From positions 62,001 to 126,000 of the forward strand of contig JAHCMK010000007.1 of assembly GCA_019192445.1 (NCBI GenBank): a stretch of DNA of 64,000 bases, written 5' to 3'. Origin of the DNA: Oceanococcus sp. HetDA_MAG_MS8 (lineage in GTDB: Bacteria; Pseudomonadota; Gammaproteobacteria; Nevskiales; Oceanococcaceae). Each line of letters opens with the position of its first letter. Position 1 is the stretch's first letter. A program made the position numbers and the translations under genes. The notes under the pieces were generated by a model. It saw nothing but the letters and a program-made list of their open reading frames with translations, had not been told where the DNA came from and did not search any database. Positions 16,828-26,800 of this stretch are shown here, piece by piece.

Positions 16828-18041
16828 GCCGAGGCCTCCTGAGAAAACAGCGAGCGTAAAACCGGGTAGATCTCGTTGCGATGTCGAGCCTCAGCCATCG
16901 CGAAATGCGGGTGGTCGATACGCGCATAGGCACCGGCGAGGGGGCTGGTTCGTCCGGAGGTGTTACCCACTTCCAAATACGCGAAATAGCGCAGTCGATC
17001 GAGCAGGCCTTCTAAGCAGCTGCGACTTTTCTCAATGTCGGCCCCAAAGGCATCCCCATCGCTGGCTTGGGCGGCGTACAGATTCCAGCCTTGCCCATAG
17101 CGCTCTTGAATGATGTCGTCCAGCAGAGTCAGGGCGGTATTGACAACCGTGCCTCCTGATTTGGGATCGTGAAAGAAGGTGTCTTCGTCAACTTCTTCGG
17201 CGTCGGAGGTGTGGCGGATGAAGATGAGTTCTACGGCTTCGTACTTACGGCTGAGGAATAAATACAGCAAAGTGAAGAAGCGTTTGGCCAAGTCCTTGCG
17301 GGCCTCATCCATCGAGGCAGATACGTCCATTAAGCAGAACATCGCCGCCCGTGTGACGGGCTCGGCACGCATGGCCCGATGCACATAGCGCAGGTCAAAG
17401 TCATCCACCCAAGGAACAGCCGCGATACGCCGCTCCAAATCTGCAATGTCGCTGGCGGGTGCGCCGGCTTCTTGCAGTTGGCGCAGCTCTTCTTTGAGGG
17501 GGTTTTGTACGGCCATGCGCCGCGCCATGGCATTGCGCAGCGAACGTACGACGGCCAAATTGGCAGGGGTGCCTTGGGTGGCAAAACCGGCCCGCCGTGG
17601 TTTGTTCTCGGTGATGGGTCCCAGCTGAGTGCGCGCCAGGCGGGGAAGTTCCAGATCATCGAAGAACAAGGACATAAACTCGTCCCGCGATAAGGTAAAC
17701 AGGAACTCGTCTACGGTGTCCTCTCCATCACTGGCATCACCGTCGCCTTGGCCCTGACCTTGGCTGGGTGGGCGCGGAATTTTGTCGCCGGTTTCAAACT
17801 CGCGATTCCCAGGGTGAACGACTTCGCGGTCACCTCCCGAGCCATAGCTGAACTGGGGCTCGGAAATGTCTTTGGCGGGCAGTTTGACTTTGGCTCCGCG
17901 CTCGAAGTCCCCCATTTTTCGCTTGCTGACAATGTCATCCAAGGAGCGACGAATTTGTTTCTTGTAGCGCCGCAGAAAGCGCACACGGTTCGCTGTGCTT
18001 TTGCGTCGATCGTTCAGGCGGCGGTCAATAAAGGTACTCAT
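16824..18041 (-). CDS. YeaH/YhbH family protein (DUF444)
   Basis: A 405-residue DUF444 protein like E. coli YeaH. The N-terminus is highly basic (FIDRRLNDRRKSTANRVRFL), a Gly/Asp-rich linker lies around residues 95-115, and the C-terminal half is a VWA-like domain with FCLMDVSASMDEARKD, a MIDAS-type DxSxS motif. In known operons it is paired with the PrkA kinase and SpoVR and is linked to stress and stationary-phase survival. The 425-bp gap to prkA is unusually long for this operon and contains a structured repeat (18258-18312), so expression relative to prkA may be attenuated. Confidence 0.92.
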   Translation of the reverse strand: MSTFIDRRLNDRRKSTANRVRFLRRYKKQIRRSLDDIVSKRKMGDFERGAKVKLPAKDISEPQFSYGSGGDREVVHPGNREFETGDKIPRPPSQGQGQGDGDASDGEDTVDEFLFTLSRDEFMSLFFDDLELPRLARTQLGPITENKPRRAGFATQGTPANLAVVRSLRNAMARRMAVQNPLKEELRQLQEAGAPASDIADLERRIAAVPWVDDFDLRYVHRAMRAEPVTRAAMFCLMDVSASMDEARKDLAKRFFTLLYLFLSRKYEAVELIFIRHTSDAEEVDEDTFFHDPKSGGTVVNTALTLLDDIIQERYGQGWNLYAAQASDGDAFGADIEKSRSCLEGLLDRLRYFAYLEVGNTSGRTSPLAGAYARIDHPHFAMAEARHRNEIYPVLRSLFSQEASA

Positions 18042-18466
18042 GACACTATCCTGTCGCGATGGCTCGACCGATGAAGCGGCGTCTTGCGCCGGCCATCAGT
18101 CCGCCCGGCTGCGTCCGGTACTTCCCGTTGTAGGAAGACAAAGATTTTTTTGTACCTGCAAAAGTCGTTCGCGTCGAAGCTGCATGACTCCGGCGAGGGC
18201 TGCAGGAGCCACCCAGCACGGGCACACGGTCGGGCGTATGTCGGCGACTCTGCGGGGCTTTGGGAGTCGGCATCCTGCCTCCGCCCAAAGCGGCGGGCGT
18301 CCATGCCCGCCGCCCTGCGGGCCAAATCCTCCGTGTCGCCGCGCCCTCCCTACAGTGCCCGTGCTGGGTCACGCCTGCTGTAAACGTCTGCGTGCAGTTG
18401 TGCGCTGGCGCGCAACAACTGATTGCCGCATTGCAGCTTTCCCGGTCGATGGCGAGCATCGAGACC
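18042..18466. other. 425-bp gap in the prkA operon with structured repeat
   Basis: No gene is visible between prkA and yeaH. The stretch is GC-rich and full of short palindromes; the clearest is the double hairpin at 18258-18312. Open frames on both strands lack start signals and recognisable protein character. Confidence 0.5.
18258..18312 (+). repeat. Double-hairpin repeat, copy 1
   Basis: Hairpin 1 (18258-18290) has outer stem CTTTGGG/CCCAAAG, an A-G mismatch, a shorter imperfect inner stem and the loop ATCCT. Hairpin 2 (18291-18312) has the perfect stem CGGCGGGC/GCCCGCCG around the loop GTCCAT. The same order, loops and mismatch occur at 59131-59185 and, inverted, at 59373-59427, with different stem sequences. 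Confidence 0.6.
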
Positions 18467-20389
18467 TCAGGCGCTTTTACGAACGCGTAAATACCATTCG
18501 CAGAGCAACCGCACCTGTTTCTCGGTGTAGCCTTTTTCCACCATGCGGGCCACGAAGCTCTCATGCTTGCGTGCCTCATCGGCCGTGGCCTTGGTGTTGA
18601 AGGAGATCACCGGCAGTAACTCTTCGGTGGATGAGAACATCTTCTTCTCAATCACTTCACGCAGCTTTTCGTAACTGGTCCAGCGTGGATTCTTGCCCTC
18701 GTTATTGGCGCGGGCACGCAGCACGAAGTTCACGATTTCGTTGCGGAAGTCTTTGGGATTGGCAATGCCTGCGGGCTTCTCGATTTTCTCCAGCTCGGTG
18801 TTCAGCTGAGCGCGATCGAAGATGGCACCGGTATCGGGGTCGCGGTAATCCTCGTCCTGGATCCAGTAGTCGGCGAAGGTGACATAGCGGTCGAAGATGT
18901 TTTGACCGTACTCGGTATAGCTCTCCAAGTAGGCAGTCTGTATTTCTTTGCCAATGAACTCCGCGTATTTGGCGGCGAGATGCCCTTTAATGAAATCCAG
19001 CCACTGGCGCTGCAGATCGTCAGGGAGCTGCTCACGCAGGATGCGCTGTTCGAGGATATACATCAGGTGGACGGGGTTGGCGGCCACTTCTTCAGAGTCG
19101 TAGTTGAAGGTGGCCGAGAGCACTTTGAAGGCAAAACGGGTCGAAGAACCACTCATGCCCTCATCCACACCGGCGAAGTCGCGATACTCCTGGATGGATT
19201 TTGCGCTGGGCTCCGTATCCTTGAGATTTTCACCGTCGTAAACCCGCATTTTGGCGACCATCGACGAGTTTTCTGGCTCCACCAGTCGGGTCAGTACGGA
19301 CCACTGCGCCAACATATTCAGCGTGCCAGGGGCGCATGGGGCCTCGGCCAGCGAACTCTTGGACAGCAGCTTTTTGTAGATCTTCTCTTCTTCGGAGACC
19401 CGCAGGCAGTACGGCACTTTGACGATGTACACCCGATCAAGAAAAGCCTCGTTGCTGCGATTATTTCTAAAGGCCTGCCACTCCGACTCGTTACTGTGCG
19501 CCAGCACAATGCCCTGGAAGGGAATCGCGCCCAATCCCTCGGTGCCTTTGTAGTTAGCTTCTTGGGTGGCCGTCAGCAGGGGGTGCAGCATCTTGATGGG
19601 AGCTTTAAACATCTCCACGAATTCAAGGAGGCCTTGGTTAGCCAGACACAACCCTCCGGAGTAGGCATAGGCATCCGGATCATGCTGGGCGTGTTTTTCC
19701 AGTTGCCGAATGTCGACTTTACCCACCAGGGCGGAAATGTCCTGGTTGTTTTCATCACCAGGTTCGGTTTTGGCAATGGCAATTTGGCGCAGCACGCTGG
19801 GCTGTAATCGCACTACGGTGAACTGGCTGAGGTCACCATCAAATTCTTCCAGGCGTTTCACCGCCCAGGGCGAGGCAATGCCCCCGAGGGCGCGGCGCGG
19901 GATGCCGTACTCTTCTTCTAGCTGGGGGCCATCGCGGTCAGGGTTAAAAAGCCCTAAGGGTGATTCATTGATGGGGGAACCTTTGATGGCATAGATGGGA
20001 TAGGTTTCCATCAAAGACTTGAGGCGTTCGGCAAGCGAGCTTTTACCGCCGCCAACAGGGCCCAGTAAGTACAGAATCTGTTTACGTTCTTCCAGGCCCT
20101 GAGCCGCATGCCGGAAGTAGGCCACGATCTGCTCAATCACATCTTCCAAGCCGAAAAATTCGGCAAAGGCCGGATAGCGGCGGATCACGCGATTGGAGAA
20201 GATGCGGGACAAGCGAGGGTCGGAGCGGGTGTCGATACTTTCGGGCTCGCCAATGGCGGCCAACATGCGTTCGGCTGGGCTGGCCCAGGCTAAAGGGTCC
20301 TGTTTACACAGTTCCAAGTAGTCCGCTAAGGACATCTCCTCTTCGCGATGCGCTTGAAAGTTCTTTTGGTATTCGGCCAGTAAGGACAT
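18467..20389 (-). CDS. prkA: PrkA family serine protein kinase
   Basis: A 640-residue homologue of PrkA/YeaG. It has an AAA-type Walker A, LLGPVGGGKSSLAERLKSLM, near residue 95, and long blocks typical of the family (IAKTEPGDENNQDISALVGK, FVEMFKAPIKMLHPLLTATQ). The PrkA C-terminal domain ends VRLLCEWYLRVRKS, as in E. coli YeaG. The family is described as a serine kinase and/or AAA+ protein; in proteobacteria it is a starvation-induced cytoplasmic protein. The ATG at 20389 is chosen over one 12 codons upstream because AGGAG lies 7 bases before it and the protein then aligns with YeaG from its first residues. A sigma-54 promoter lies 75 bp upstream. Confidence 0.95.
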   Translation of the reverse strand: MSLLAEYQKNFQAHREEEMSLADYLELCKQDPLAWASPAERMLAAIGEPESIDTRSDPRLSRIFSNRVIRRYPAFAEFFGLEDVIEQIVAYFRHAAQGLEERKQILYLLGPVGGGKSSLAERLKSLMETYPIYAIKGSPINESPLGLFNPDRDGPQLEEEYGIPRRALGGIASPWAVKRLEEFDGDLSQFTVVRLQPSVLRQIAIAKTEPGDENNQDISALVGKVDIRQLEKHAQHDPDAYAYSGGLCLANQGLLEFVEMFKAPIKMLHPLLTATQEANYKGTEGLGAIPFQGIVLAHSNESEWQAFRNNRSNEAFLDRVYIVKVPYCLRVSEEEKIYKKLLSKSSLAEAPCAPGTLNMLAQWSVLTRLVEPENSSMVAKMRVYDGENLKDTEPSAKSIQEYRDFAGVDEGMSGSSTRFAFKVLSATFNYDSEEVAANPVHLMYILEQRILREQLPDDLQRQWLDFIKGHLAAKYAEFIGKEIQTAYLESYTEYGQNIFDRYVTFADYWIQDEDYRDPDTGAIFDRAQLNTELEKIEKPAGIANPKDFRNEIVNFVLRARANNEGKNPRWTSYEKLREVIEKKMFSSTEELLPVISFNTKATADEARKHESFVARMVEKGYTEKQVRLLCEWYLRVRKSA

Positions 20390-20463
20390 AACTAACTCCT
20401 GCGCTGAGGTGATCGTCCGGGCCACCGCGCCGCGCCGCGCGGCGGCTCCTTTGAGTTAATTGC

Positions 20464-20479
20464 AGCAAAGCACATGCCG
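20464..20479 (-). promoter_or_regulatory. Sigma-54 (-24/-12) promoter of prkA
   Basis: Read leftward, CGGCATG-TGCT-TTGCT fits the RpoN consensus TGGCACG-N4-TTGCW at 10 of 12 fixed positions, with the invariant GG and GC exactly 10 bases apart. The start point would be near 20453, giving a 64-base leader to the prkA ATG. E. coli yeaGH is known to be RpoN/NtrC-controlled, which supports this reading. Confidence 0.65.
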
Positions 20480-20512
20480 TACTCAACACACCTTCCACCA
20501 TACGCTGATCAG

Positions 20513-20542
20513 AGAAGGTGTCTAGTGCGTTTTGCACCTTCT
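20513..20542 (-). promoter_or_regulatory. Inverted repeat upstream of the sigma-54 promoter
   Basis: AGAAGGTG and CACCTTCT are exact 8-bp arms around a 14-base spacer, about 60-90 bp upstream of the predicted start. A further half-site CACCTTC lies at 20489-20495. This is the place for an enhancer-binding activator, but which one is unknown. Confidence 0.4.
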
Positions 20543-20657
20543 GACTACTAGGGATCAGATCAGTTCGGCGGTCAGAAAACCGTCAAGAAATTGGCGTGCC
20601 GTCAAGCCTTCGTCCACCCATGCGGAGGAGCAAGGCGAAAAAAATTTGCTTCGGGCT

Positions 20658-20685
20658 CTTGAAACATGGATGCCTACCCCCAAAG
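20658..20685 (+). promoter_or_regulatory. Sigma-32-like heat-shock promoter of groES
   Basis: CTTGAAA (7 of 7 to the -35 consensus), a 13-base spacer, then CCCCAAAG, which keeps the CCCCA of the -10 consensus. It ends directly against the CIRCE operator. Confidence 0.65.
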
Positions 20686-20712
20686 TTGGCACTCGCAGCC
20701 GGGGAGTGCCAA
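20686..20712 (+). promoter_or_regulatory. CIRCE operator (HrcA site) of groESL
   Basis: TTGGCACTC, nine bases, GAGTGCCAA: a perfect 9-9-9 inverted repeat in the CIRCE layout (consensus TTAGCACTC-N9-GAGTGCTAA, with the two inner differences compensated in both arms). HrcA is the known repressor; its gene is not in this window. Confidence 0.88.
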
Positions 20713-20814
20713 CGGGTACAGCCTCGGATGATTTTGATCCTGCGGTGCATCGCTGTGCGATGTGGCGCGGGAGACACGTTCGGACACCTGTATTAACACT
20801 GGGAGATAACACTC

Positions 20815-21102
20815 ATGAGTTTGCGTCCTCTGCACGATCGCGTGATCGTCAAGCGCCTGGAAGAAGAAACCACGTCGCCGGGCGGCATCGTGATTCCCGA
20901 CACTGCTACCGAAAAGCCTTCGCGTGGCGAAGTGCTGGCTGTGGGCAACGGCAAAGTGAACGACAACGGCGAAGTGCGCGCGTTGGACGTCAAGGTCGGC
21001 GACAAAGTGCTGTTCGGTAAGTACTCCGGCACTGAAGTCAAGATGGATGGCCAAGAGCTTTTGGTCATGCGCGAAGACGACATCATGGCGATCATCGACT
21101 AA
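20815..21102 (+). CDS. groS: Co-chaperonin GroES
   Basis: A 95-residue 10-kDa chaperonin: [18 protein letters not shown], the mobile-loop region [14 protein letters not shown], and [20 protein letters not shown]. It caps the GroEL ring during ATP-driven protein folding in the cytoplasm. GGAG precedes the ATG. The gene is 54 bp upstream of groL and shares its promoter and CIRCE operator. Confidence 0.98.
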   Translation: MSLRPLHDRVIVKRLEEETTSPGGIVIPDTATEKPSRGEVLAVGNGKVNDNGEVRALDVKVGDKVLFGKYSGTEVKMDGQELLVMREDDIMAIID

Positions 21103-21138
21103 GACTCGGCGCCTCTGCGTATTTCACCTATTTACTAA

Positions 21139-22797
<1,659 letters not shown>

Positions 22798-22857
22798 GAG
22801 CGCTTATGTCTTGGTCGGGAGGGCTGGTCAGCTTCGTCCCGACCCCTACTTCAAGAA

Positions 22858-22884
22858 AAGCCCGGCTATATGCCGGGCTTTTTT
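22858..22884 (+). terminator. Terminator of groESL
   Basis: AAGCCCGGC and GCCGGGCTT form a 9-bp stem with a 5-base loop, then a T-run. Confidence 0.92.
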
Positions 22885-23042
22885 GTGTGCATTGGGTAAG
22901 GGCAGCTTGCAACATGCCAGTGCTCCCCGCTTAGGTTCGTTATGTGGAGCTTTTGCTGCAGCAGCTCATGAGCGTTCTGTGGATAAGGTGGCAAGGTTCC
23001 TGCTTGCACAATGAATGTCGCTATGACATTTTATTAACACTA

Positions 23043-23061
23043 CGCCAAAGCCTCTTTGGCG
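23043..23061 (+). other. Hairpin in the leader of the lipoprotein subtilase gene
   Basis: CGCCAAAG-CCT-CTTTGGCG is a perfect 8-bp stem with a 3-base loop, 27 bp before the ATG. It could be an operator or an RNA control hairpin. The ribosome site that follows is weak. Confidence 0.4.
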
Positions 23062-23088
23062 CATTTGTTTGTAACGAGAACCTCCCCC

Positions 23089-24471
23089 ATGACATCTAAA
23101 TTTTTGACGGCCGGCTCCGTGCTGGCGAGCACTTTTGTGTTGACGGCCTGCGGTGGCGGTCAAAGCAGCACTGCTACCAGCCGCGCTGATGCCCCCCTAG
23201 AAGTCCGCGCCGATGACAAGGCCCGCGTGGTTGTGGCGTCTATCGATACCGGCATTAACCCGTACCACCAGTTCTATTACGCTGGCGGCCCGCAGTACAG
23301 CGACGGCCTTATTCCTAACTCTGTCACCCCGGCCGTACTGGAAGAGTTTGGTATTGGTCCAGAGTGTCAATTAGAAGTGACCCGTACCGGTGACTTCGCC
23401 GCCGACTATCAGGCCGACGTGGACAGCGGCCTATGGCGCCAGGCCGAGGTTTGTGAGTTTGTGTGGTTTAAGGGAACAAACTTGTTGTCGGCAAGCTTTT
23501 CGGCCGGGTCTATCCCCCACATGCCGGACGACGACGGTGATACCCATGGCGTGGGCGTAAGCGCTGCAGTGCTCAACGCTAACCCAGAGGCTATTGTGCT
23601 CTCCGTTGAGGGGATGGCTTCGCCCGACGGTGAAGCGATGTCCTTCACTCACCCAGGCGTGGACATCATCACTACCAGCTATGGACTGCCTGGTTCTTTG
23701 CCAATTCCTGGGCACGTGATTAATTCCTACACCGGTGTATGGGGGAATGGGAAGCTGCACTTTGGTGCTTGTGACAACACACCCGCATTGTCTTCAGTGG
23801 ACACGACCTGTGGCCCGTGGTGGAGTATCGGGATTTCTGGCGTAGAGGAAACCGCCGAAAACGAGCCCGGCGAATCTTCTCTGGGGCGTCAACCGCTGTC
23901 CGGCACCTTCCCGGATTTTGTAGCTGACTTCACACAGACCCTCCCATACTGTGCCTTATGTGAAGACGGATACCGCGACGGTGTTGGCGGTACTAGCTTT
24001 GCCACACCGCGTTCCGCCGGTATTGCCTCCAAAATCCTTCTCGATGCCCGCCGCCAGCTTGGCCATGTGGGCGGTATCATCAAGATGGCAGACGGCGACA
24101 CCGTGATGGCTGCTGGTAACGGCATGAACATCACGAATTGGCAAATCCGCCGGGCGCTGGAACAAGCCGCCTGGATTCCAGAAATGGGTGATCAAAACCC
24201 CGGGGCGGATGATGCGTTGCCGATCATCCCGCAGATTGGTTTTCTGCAAATTGGCTGGGGTGTGCTCACTACCAACGAAGCGGCCGGCGTGATTACCAAT
24301 ACCAAGATTGCGTTGGGCTTAGAAGAGGGCGAGGTGCCAGCCAAAGGTTTGGGCTATTGCGAATTCCAAACGGGCATCATCCAACTGCGGAAGGTGTATT
24401 GGGATAACCTCAATATCGACTCTGAAACCTTTATGAACGCGCCTGCAGAAGATCCATTCATCTTTTGCTGA
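23089..24471 (+). CDS. S8 (subtilisin-like) protease lipoprotein
   Basis: A 460-residue predicted lipoprotein. The signal peptide ends in the lipobox LTAC, with Cys21 followed by GGGQSS. The S8 triad is Asp53 (SIDTGINPYH), His153 (DGDTHGVGVS) and Ser303 (GVGGTSFATP). The usual SAGN oxyanion motif is absent; GACDN around residue 230 is in the expected place. The DTGINPYH block is nearly the same as in the large protease at 7.3 kb, so the two are related. No Asp follows Cys21, so the mature protein is likely sorted to the outer membrane. The ATG at 23089 was chosen because the lipobox lies 20 residues later; earlier starts add a charged extension. A terminator follows. Confidence 0.87.
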   Translation: MTSKFLTAGSVLASTFVLTACGGGQSSTATSRADAPLEVRADDKARVVVASIDTGINPYHQFYYAGGPQYSDGLIPNSVTPAVLEEFGIGPECQLEVTRTGDFAADYQADVDSGLWRQAEVCEFVWFKGTNLLSASFSAGSIPHMPDDDGDTHGVGVSAAVLNANPEAIVLSVEGMASPDGEAMSFTHPGVDIITTSYGLPGSLPIPGHVINSYTGVWGNGKLHFGACDNTPALSSVDTTCGPWWSIGISGVEETAENEPGESSLGRQPLSGTFPDFVADFTQTLPYCALCEDGYRDGVGGTSFATPRSAGIASKILLDARRQLGHVGGIIKMADGDTVMAAGNGMNITNWQIRRALEQAAWIPEMGDQNPGADDALPIIPQIGFLQIGWGVLTTNEAAGVITNTKIALGLEEGEVPAKGLGYCEFQTGIIQLRKVYWDNLNIDSETFMNAPAEDPFIFC

Positions 24472-24492
24472 AGCGGATATTCTGAGTGCTTG

Positions 24493-24518
24493 AAGGGCGC
24501 CTACGGGCGCCCTTTTTT
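24493..24518 (+). terminator. Terminator after the lipoprotein subtilase gene
   Basis: AAGGGCGCC-TACG-GGCGCCCTT followed by Ts: a 9-bp stem with a four-base loop. Confidence 0.92.
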
Positions 24519-24621
24519 CTGCATAGCGGATAGGCCTGTGGGACTATGATGTTGAACACCGGACGCCTTCGCCTCCTGCCGCTACAATCGCAGGCCAAAT
24601 AGCACACCATTTTGGGGAAAC

Positions 24622-25470
24622 ATGTTGGTTCATCCGGGTTTTGACCCCGTCGCTATTGCCCTCGGGCCTTTGCAAATCCACTGGTACGGCTTGTCTTATT
24701 TGGCCGGCTTTTATTTGGGCTGGTATCTGGCAATCCGCCGCCTGCGCTTGCCGCATGTCGCGGTTCAAGGTTGGACCCGCGAGCAATTGGGTGACTTGCT
24801 GTTTTACCTGGTGCTGGGTGTCATCCTTGGCGGCCGCATCGGATACGTGCTGTTCTACGCCTTCGACCGCTTGGCAGAAAACCCTCTTTACCTTGTCAAG
24901 GTATGGGAAGGCGGTATGAGCTTCCATGGTGGGCTGCTCGGCGTGCTGGTGTCCATGGCGCTGTTTGCGCGGAAGTACCAATACCGGTATTTCCAGGTGA
25001 CCGATTTTTTAGCCGTGGTGATTCCTGCGGGGCTGATGACCGGGCGCATCGGTAACTTCATCAATGCCGAACTCTGGGGGCGAGTCACCGATGTGCCCTG
25101 GGGAATGGTGTTTCCGCTAGTGGGGCCGGAGCCGCGGCATCCCTCCCAGCTCTATCACGCGGCGCTGGAAGGCTTGTTGTTACTCATCGTTCTGCATTGG
25201 TTTGCCAAGAAGCCGCGGCCGATGATGGCCACCTCCGGGCTATTTTTAGTGGGCTACGGGGTGTTTCGCACCTTTGTGGAGTTCTTCCGCACGCCGGACG
25301 CGCATATAGGATTTTTAGCCTGGGACTGGCTCACCATGGGTATGGTGCTGTCGGCTCCAATGTGGATGGCCGGCCTGGCTCTCATGCTTTGGGCATACCA
25401 GCGCAATGAACTCCCTCCTGCGGCGCAAGCACCGGGCAAACCCGGCGGGCGGCGGAAAGCTAAGCGATAA
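24622..25470 (+). CDS. lgt: Prolipoprotein diacylglyceryl transferase
   Basis: A 282-residue polytopic inner-membrane enzyme that attaches diacylglycerol to the lipobox Cys of prolipoproteins, the first step of lipoprotein maturation. Visible family motifs are [12 protein letters not shown] near the N-terminus, [10 protein letters not shown], the MSFHGGLLG block, and the signature [14 protein letters not shown] with its essential Arg. The C-terminus is a basic tail (GGRRKAKR). thyA starts 7 bp after its stop, the lgt-thyA order common in gammaproteobacteria. Upstream a TACAAT lies at 24583 but no good -35 element. Confidence 0.97.
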   Translation: MLVHPGFDPVAIALGPLQIHWYGLSYLAGFYLGWYLAIRRLRLPHVAVQGWTREQLGDLLFYLVLGVILGGRIGYVLFYAFDRLAENPLYLVKVWEGGMSFHGGLLGVLVSMALFARKYQYRYFQVTDFLAVVIPAGLMTGRIGNFINAELWGRVTDVPWGMVFPLVGPEPRHPSQLYHAALEGLLLLIVLHWFAKKPRPMMATSGLFLVGYGVFRTFVEFFRTPDAHIGFLAWDWLTMGMVLSAPMWMAGLALMLWAYQRNELPPAAQAPGKPGGRRKAKR

Positions 25471-25477
25471 TACGACC

Positions 25478-26269
25478 ATGGAGAGTTACCACGCTTTAAT
25501 GCAGCGCATTCTCGATGAGGGTGTCGATAAGGCTGACCGGACTGGAACCGGGACGCGGTCGCTGTTTGGTGCGCAGATGCGCTTTGACCTGCGTGAGGGC
25601 TTCCCCTTGGTCACCACTAAAAAGTTGCACCTGCGTTCCATCATTCACGAACTGCTGTGGTTTTTGAGCGGTGACACCAATATCGGCTATCTCAAAGACA
25701 ACGGCGTGAGCATTTGGGACGAATGGGCCGATGACAACGGCGATTTAGGGCCGGTGTACGGGAGTCAGTGGCGCAGCTGGCCCAATTACAACGGTGGGCA
25801 CATCGATCAAATTCAGCGCGTGCTCGACGACTTGCGGGCCAACCCCAACTCCCGTCGCCACATCGTGTCGGCCTGGAATGTGGGTTTGGTCGATCAAATG
25901 GCCCTTCCGCCCTGCCATTTGTTGTTCCAGTTTTATGTGGCCGAAGGCCGCTTGAGCTGCATGCTCTACCAGCGTTCCTGCGACTTCTTCCTCGGGGTGC
26001 CGTTCAACATCGCCAGCTACAGCTTGCTGACGCATATGGTGGCGCAGCAGGTGGGGCTGGATGTGGGCGATTTTGTCTGGACCGGTGGCGATGTGCATTT
26101 GTACTCCAACCACTTCGAGCAGGCCCGTTTGCAGCTCTCGCGCGAGCACCGGCCGCTGCCCAAGTTGGTATTGAACAAAGCCTCCGATCTCTACAGTTAC
26201 CGCTATGAAGACGTGCAGATAGAAGGCTATGACCCGCATCCGGCAATCAAGGCGCCGGTCGCCGTCTGA
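25478..26269 (+). CDS. thyA: Thymidylate synthase
   Basis: A 263-residue ThyA, one residue shorter than the E. coli enzyme. It makes dTMP from dUMP with methylene-tetrahydrofolate. The nucleophilic Cys lies in [12 protein letters not shown], the phosphate-binding Arg set in [19 protein letters not shown], and the C-terminus ends KAPVAV. The start at 25478 (MESYHAL) is chosen over an in-frame upstream ATG inside lgt because the family begins with (M)xxYxxLMxxIL. It lies in the lgt-thyA-ferredoxin run. Confidence 0.97.
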   Translation: MESYHALMQRILDEGVDKADRTGTGTRSLFGAQMRFDLREGFPLVTTKKLHLRSIIHELLWFLSGDTNIGYLKDNGVSIWDEWADDNGDLGPVYGSQWRSWPNYNGGHIDQIQRVLDDLRANPNSRRHIVSAWNVGLVDQMALPPCHLLFQFYVAEGRLSCMLYQRSCDFFLGVPFNIASYSLLTHMVAQQVGLDVGDFVWTGGDVHLYSNHFEQARLQLSREHRPLPKLVLNKASDLYSYRYEDVQIEGYDPHPAIKAPVAV

Positions 26270-26274
26270 GTTCG

Positions 26275-26643
26275 ATGGCCGGGCAGGGGAGGTCCATCTG
26301 GAGGCGAATGTGGCGGGTGCTGCATCAGTCGACTTCTCCGCCAGTTGTTCATACCGTTCGTATTGGTCCCTCAGGGCGAGAACTTCTGGTGGCCTCCAAC
26401 CAAAGCATCCTGGAAGCCGCGCTGGCTGAGGGTCTGCCTTGGCCGCACAACTGCAAGGCGGGCATCTGCCATTCGTGTCGCTGTCAATTGGAGCAGGGTG
26501 AAGTCTATGTGCGGCGGGACAAAACCCTGTTCATGACACCAGAAGAGCCCGAAGAGCCGAACACCATACTGGCCTGCCAGAGCGAGCCCCGCAGTGACCT
26601 GCGCGTGCATGTGGACGCGCGCGGGAATCGGCCGATCGCTTAG
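26275..26643 (+). CDS. Small [2Fe-2S] ferredoxin-like protein
   Basis: A 122-residue protein whose C-terminal 90 residues are a plant-type 2Fe-2S domain. The cluster motif is CKAGICHSC (C-x4-C-x2-C), with the fourth Cys in TILACQSEP. A basic N-terminal extension of about 25 residues (GRSIWRRMWRVLHQ) precedes the domain. Such domains carry electrons for oxygenases or reductases; no partner enzyme is adjacent. It starts 5 bp after thyA and is likely co-transcribed. An alternative ATG at 26308 has GGAGG only 3 bases upstream, so the true start is unsettled. Confidence 0.85.
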   Translation: MAGQGRSIWRRMWRVLHQSTSPPVVHTVRIGPSGRELLVASNQSILEAALAEGLPWPHNCKAGICHSCRCQLEQGEVYVRRDKTLFMTPEEPEEPNTILACQSEPRSDLRVHVDARGNRPIA

Positions 26644-26800
26644 GCTGCAACATCTTGGAGAGCGGGTGCGACGACTCGGCGCTTTGGTTTCTTAAATGGT
26701 GTGCACATCCAGCGATTGAGCCAAAACGCGCGTCCCTTGGACATCCTGCTGCAACTACGGTTTCCGTCGGGAATAGCGGCTTCTCGGGTTGAAGCTATTT

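Noticed and set aside
26644-26800. Possible tRNA-like or attachment-site remnant next to mazF
   Set aside because: No cloverleaf can be folded and no integrase or direct repeat is visible.
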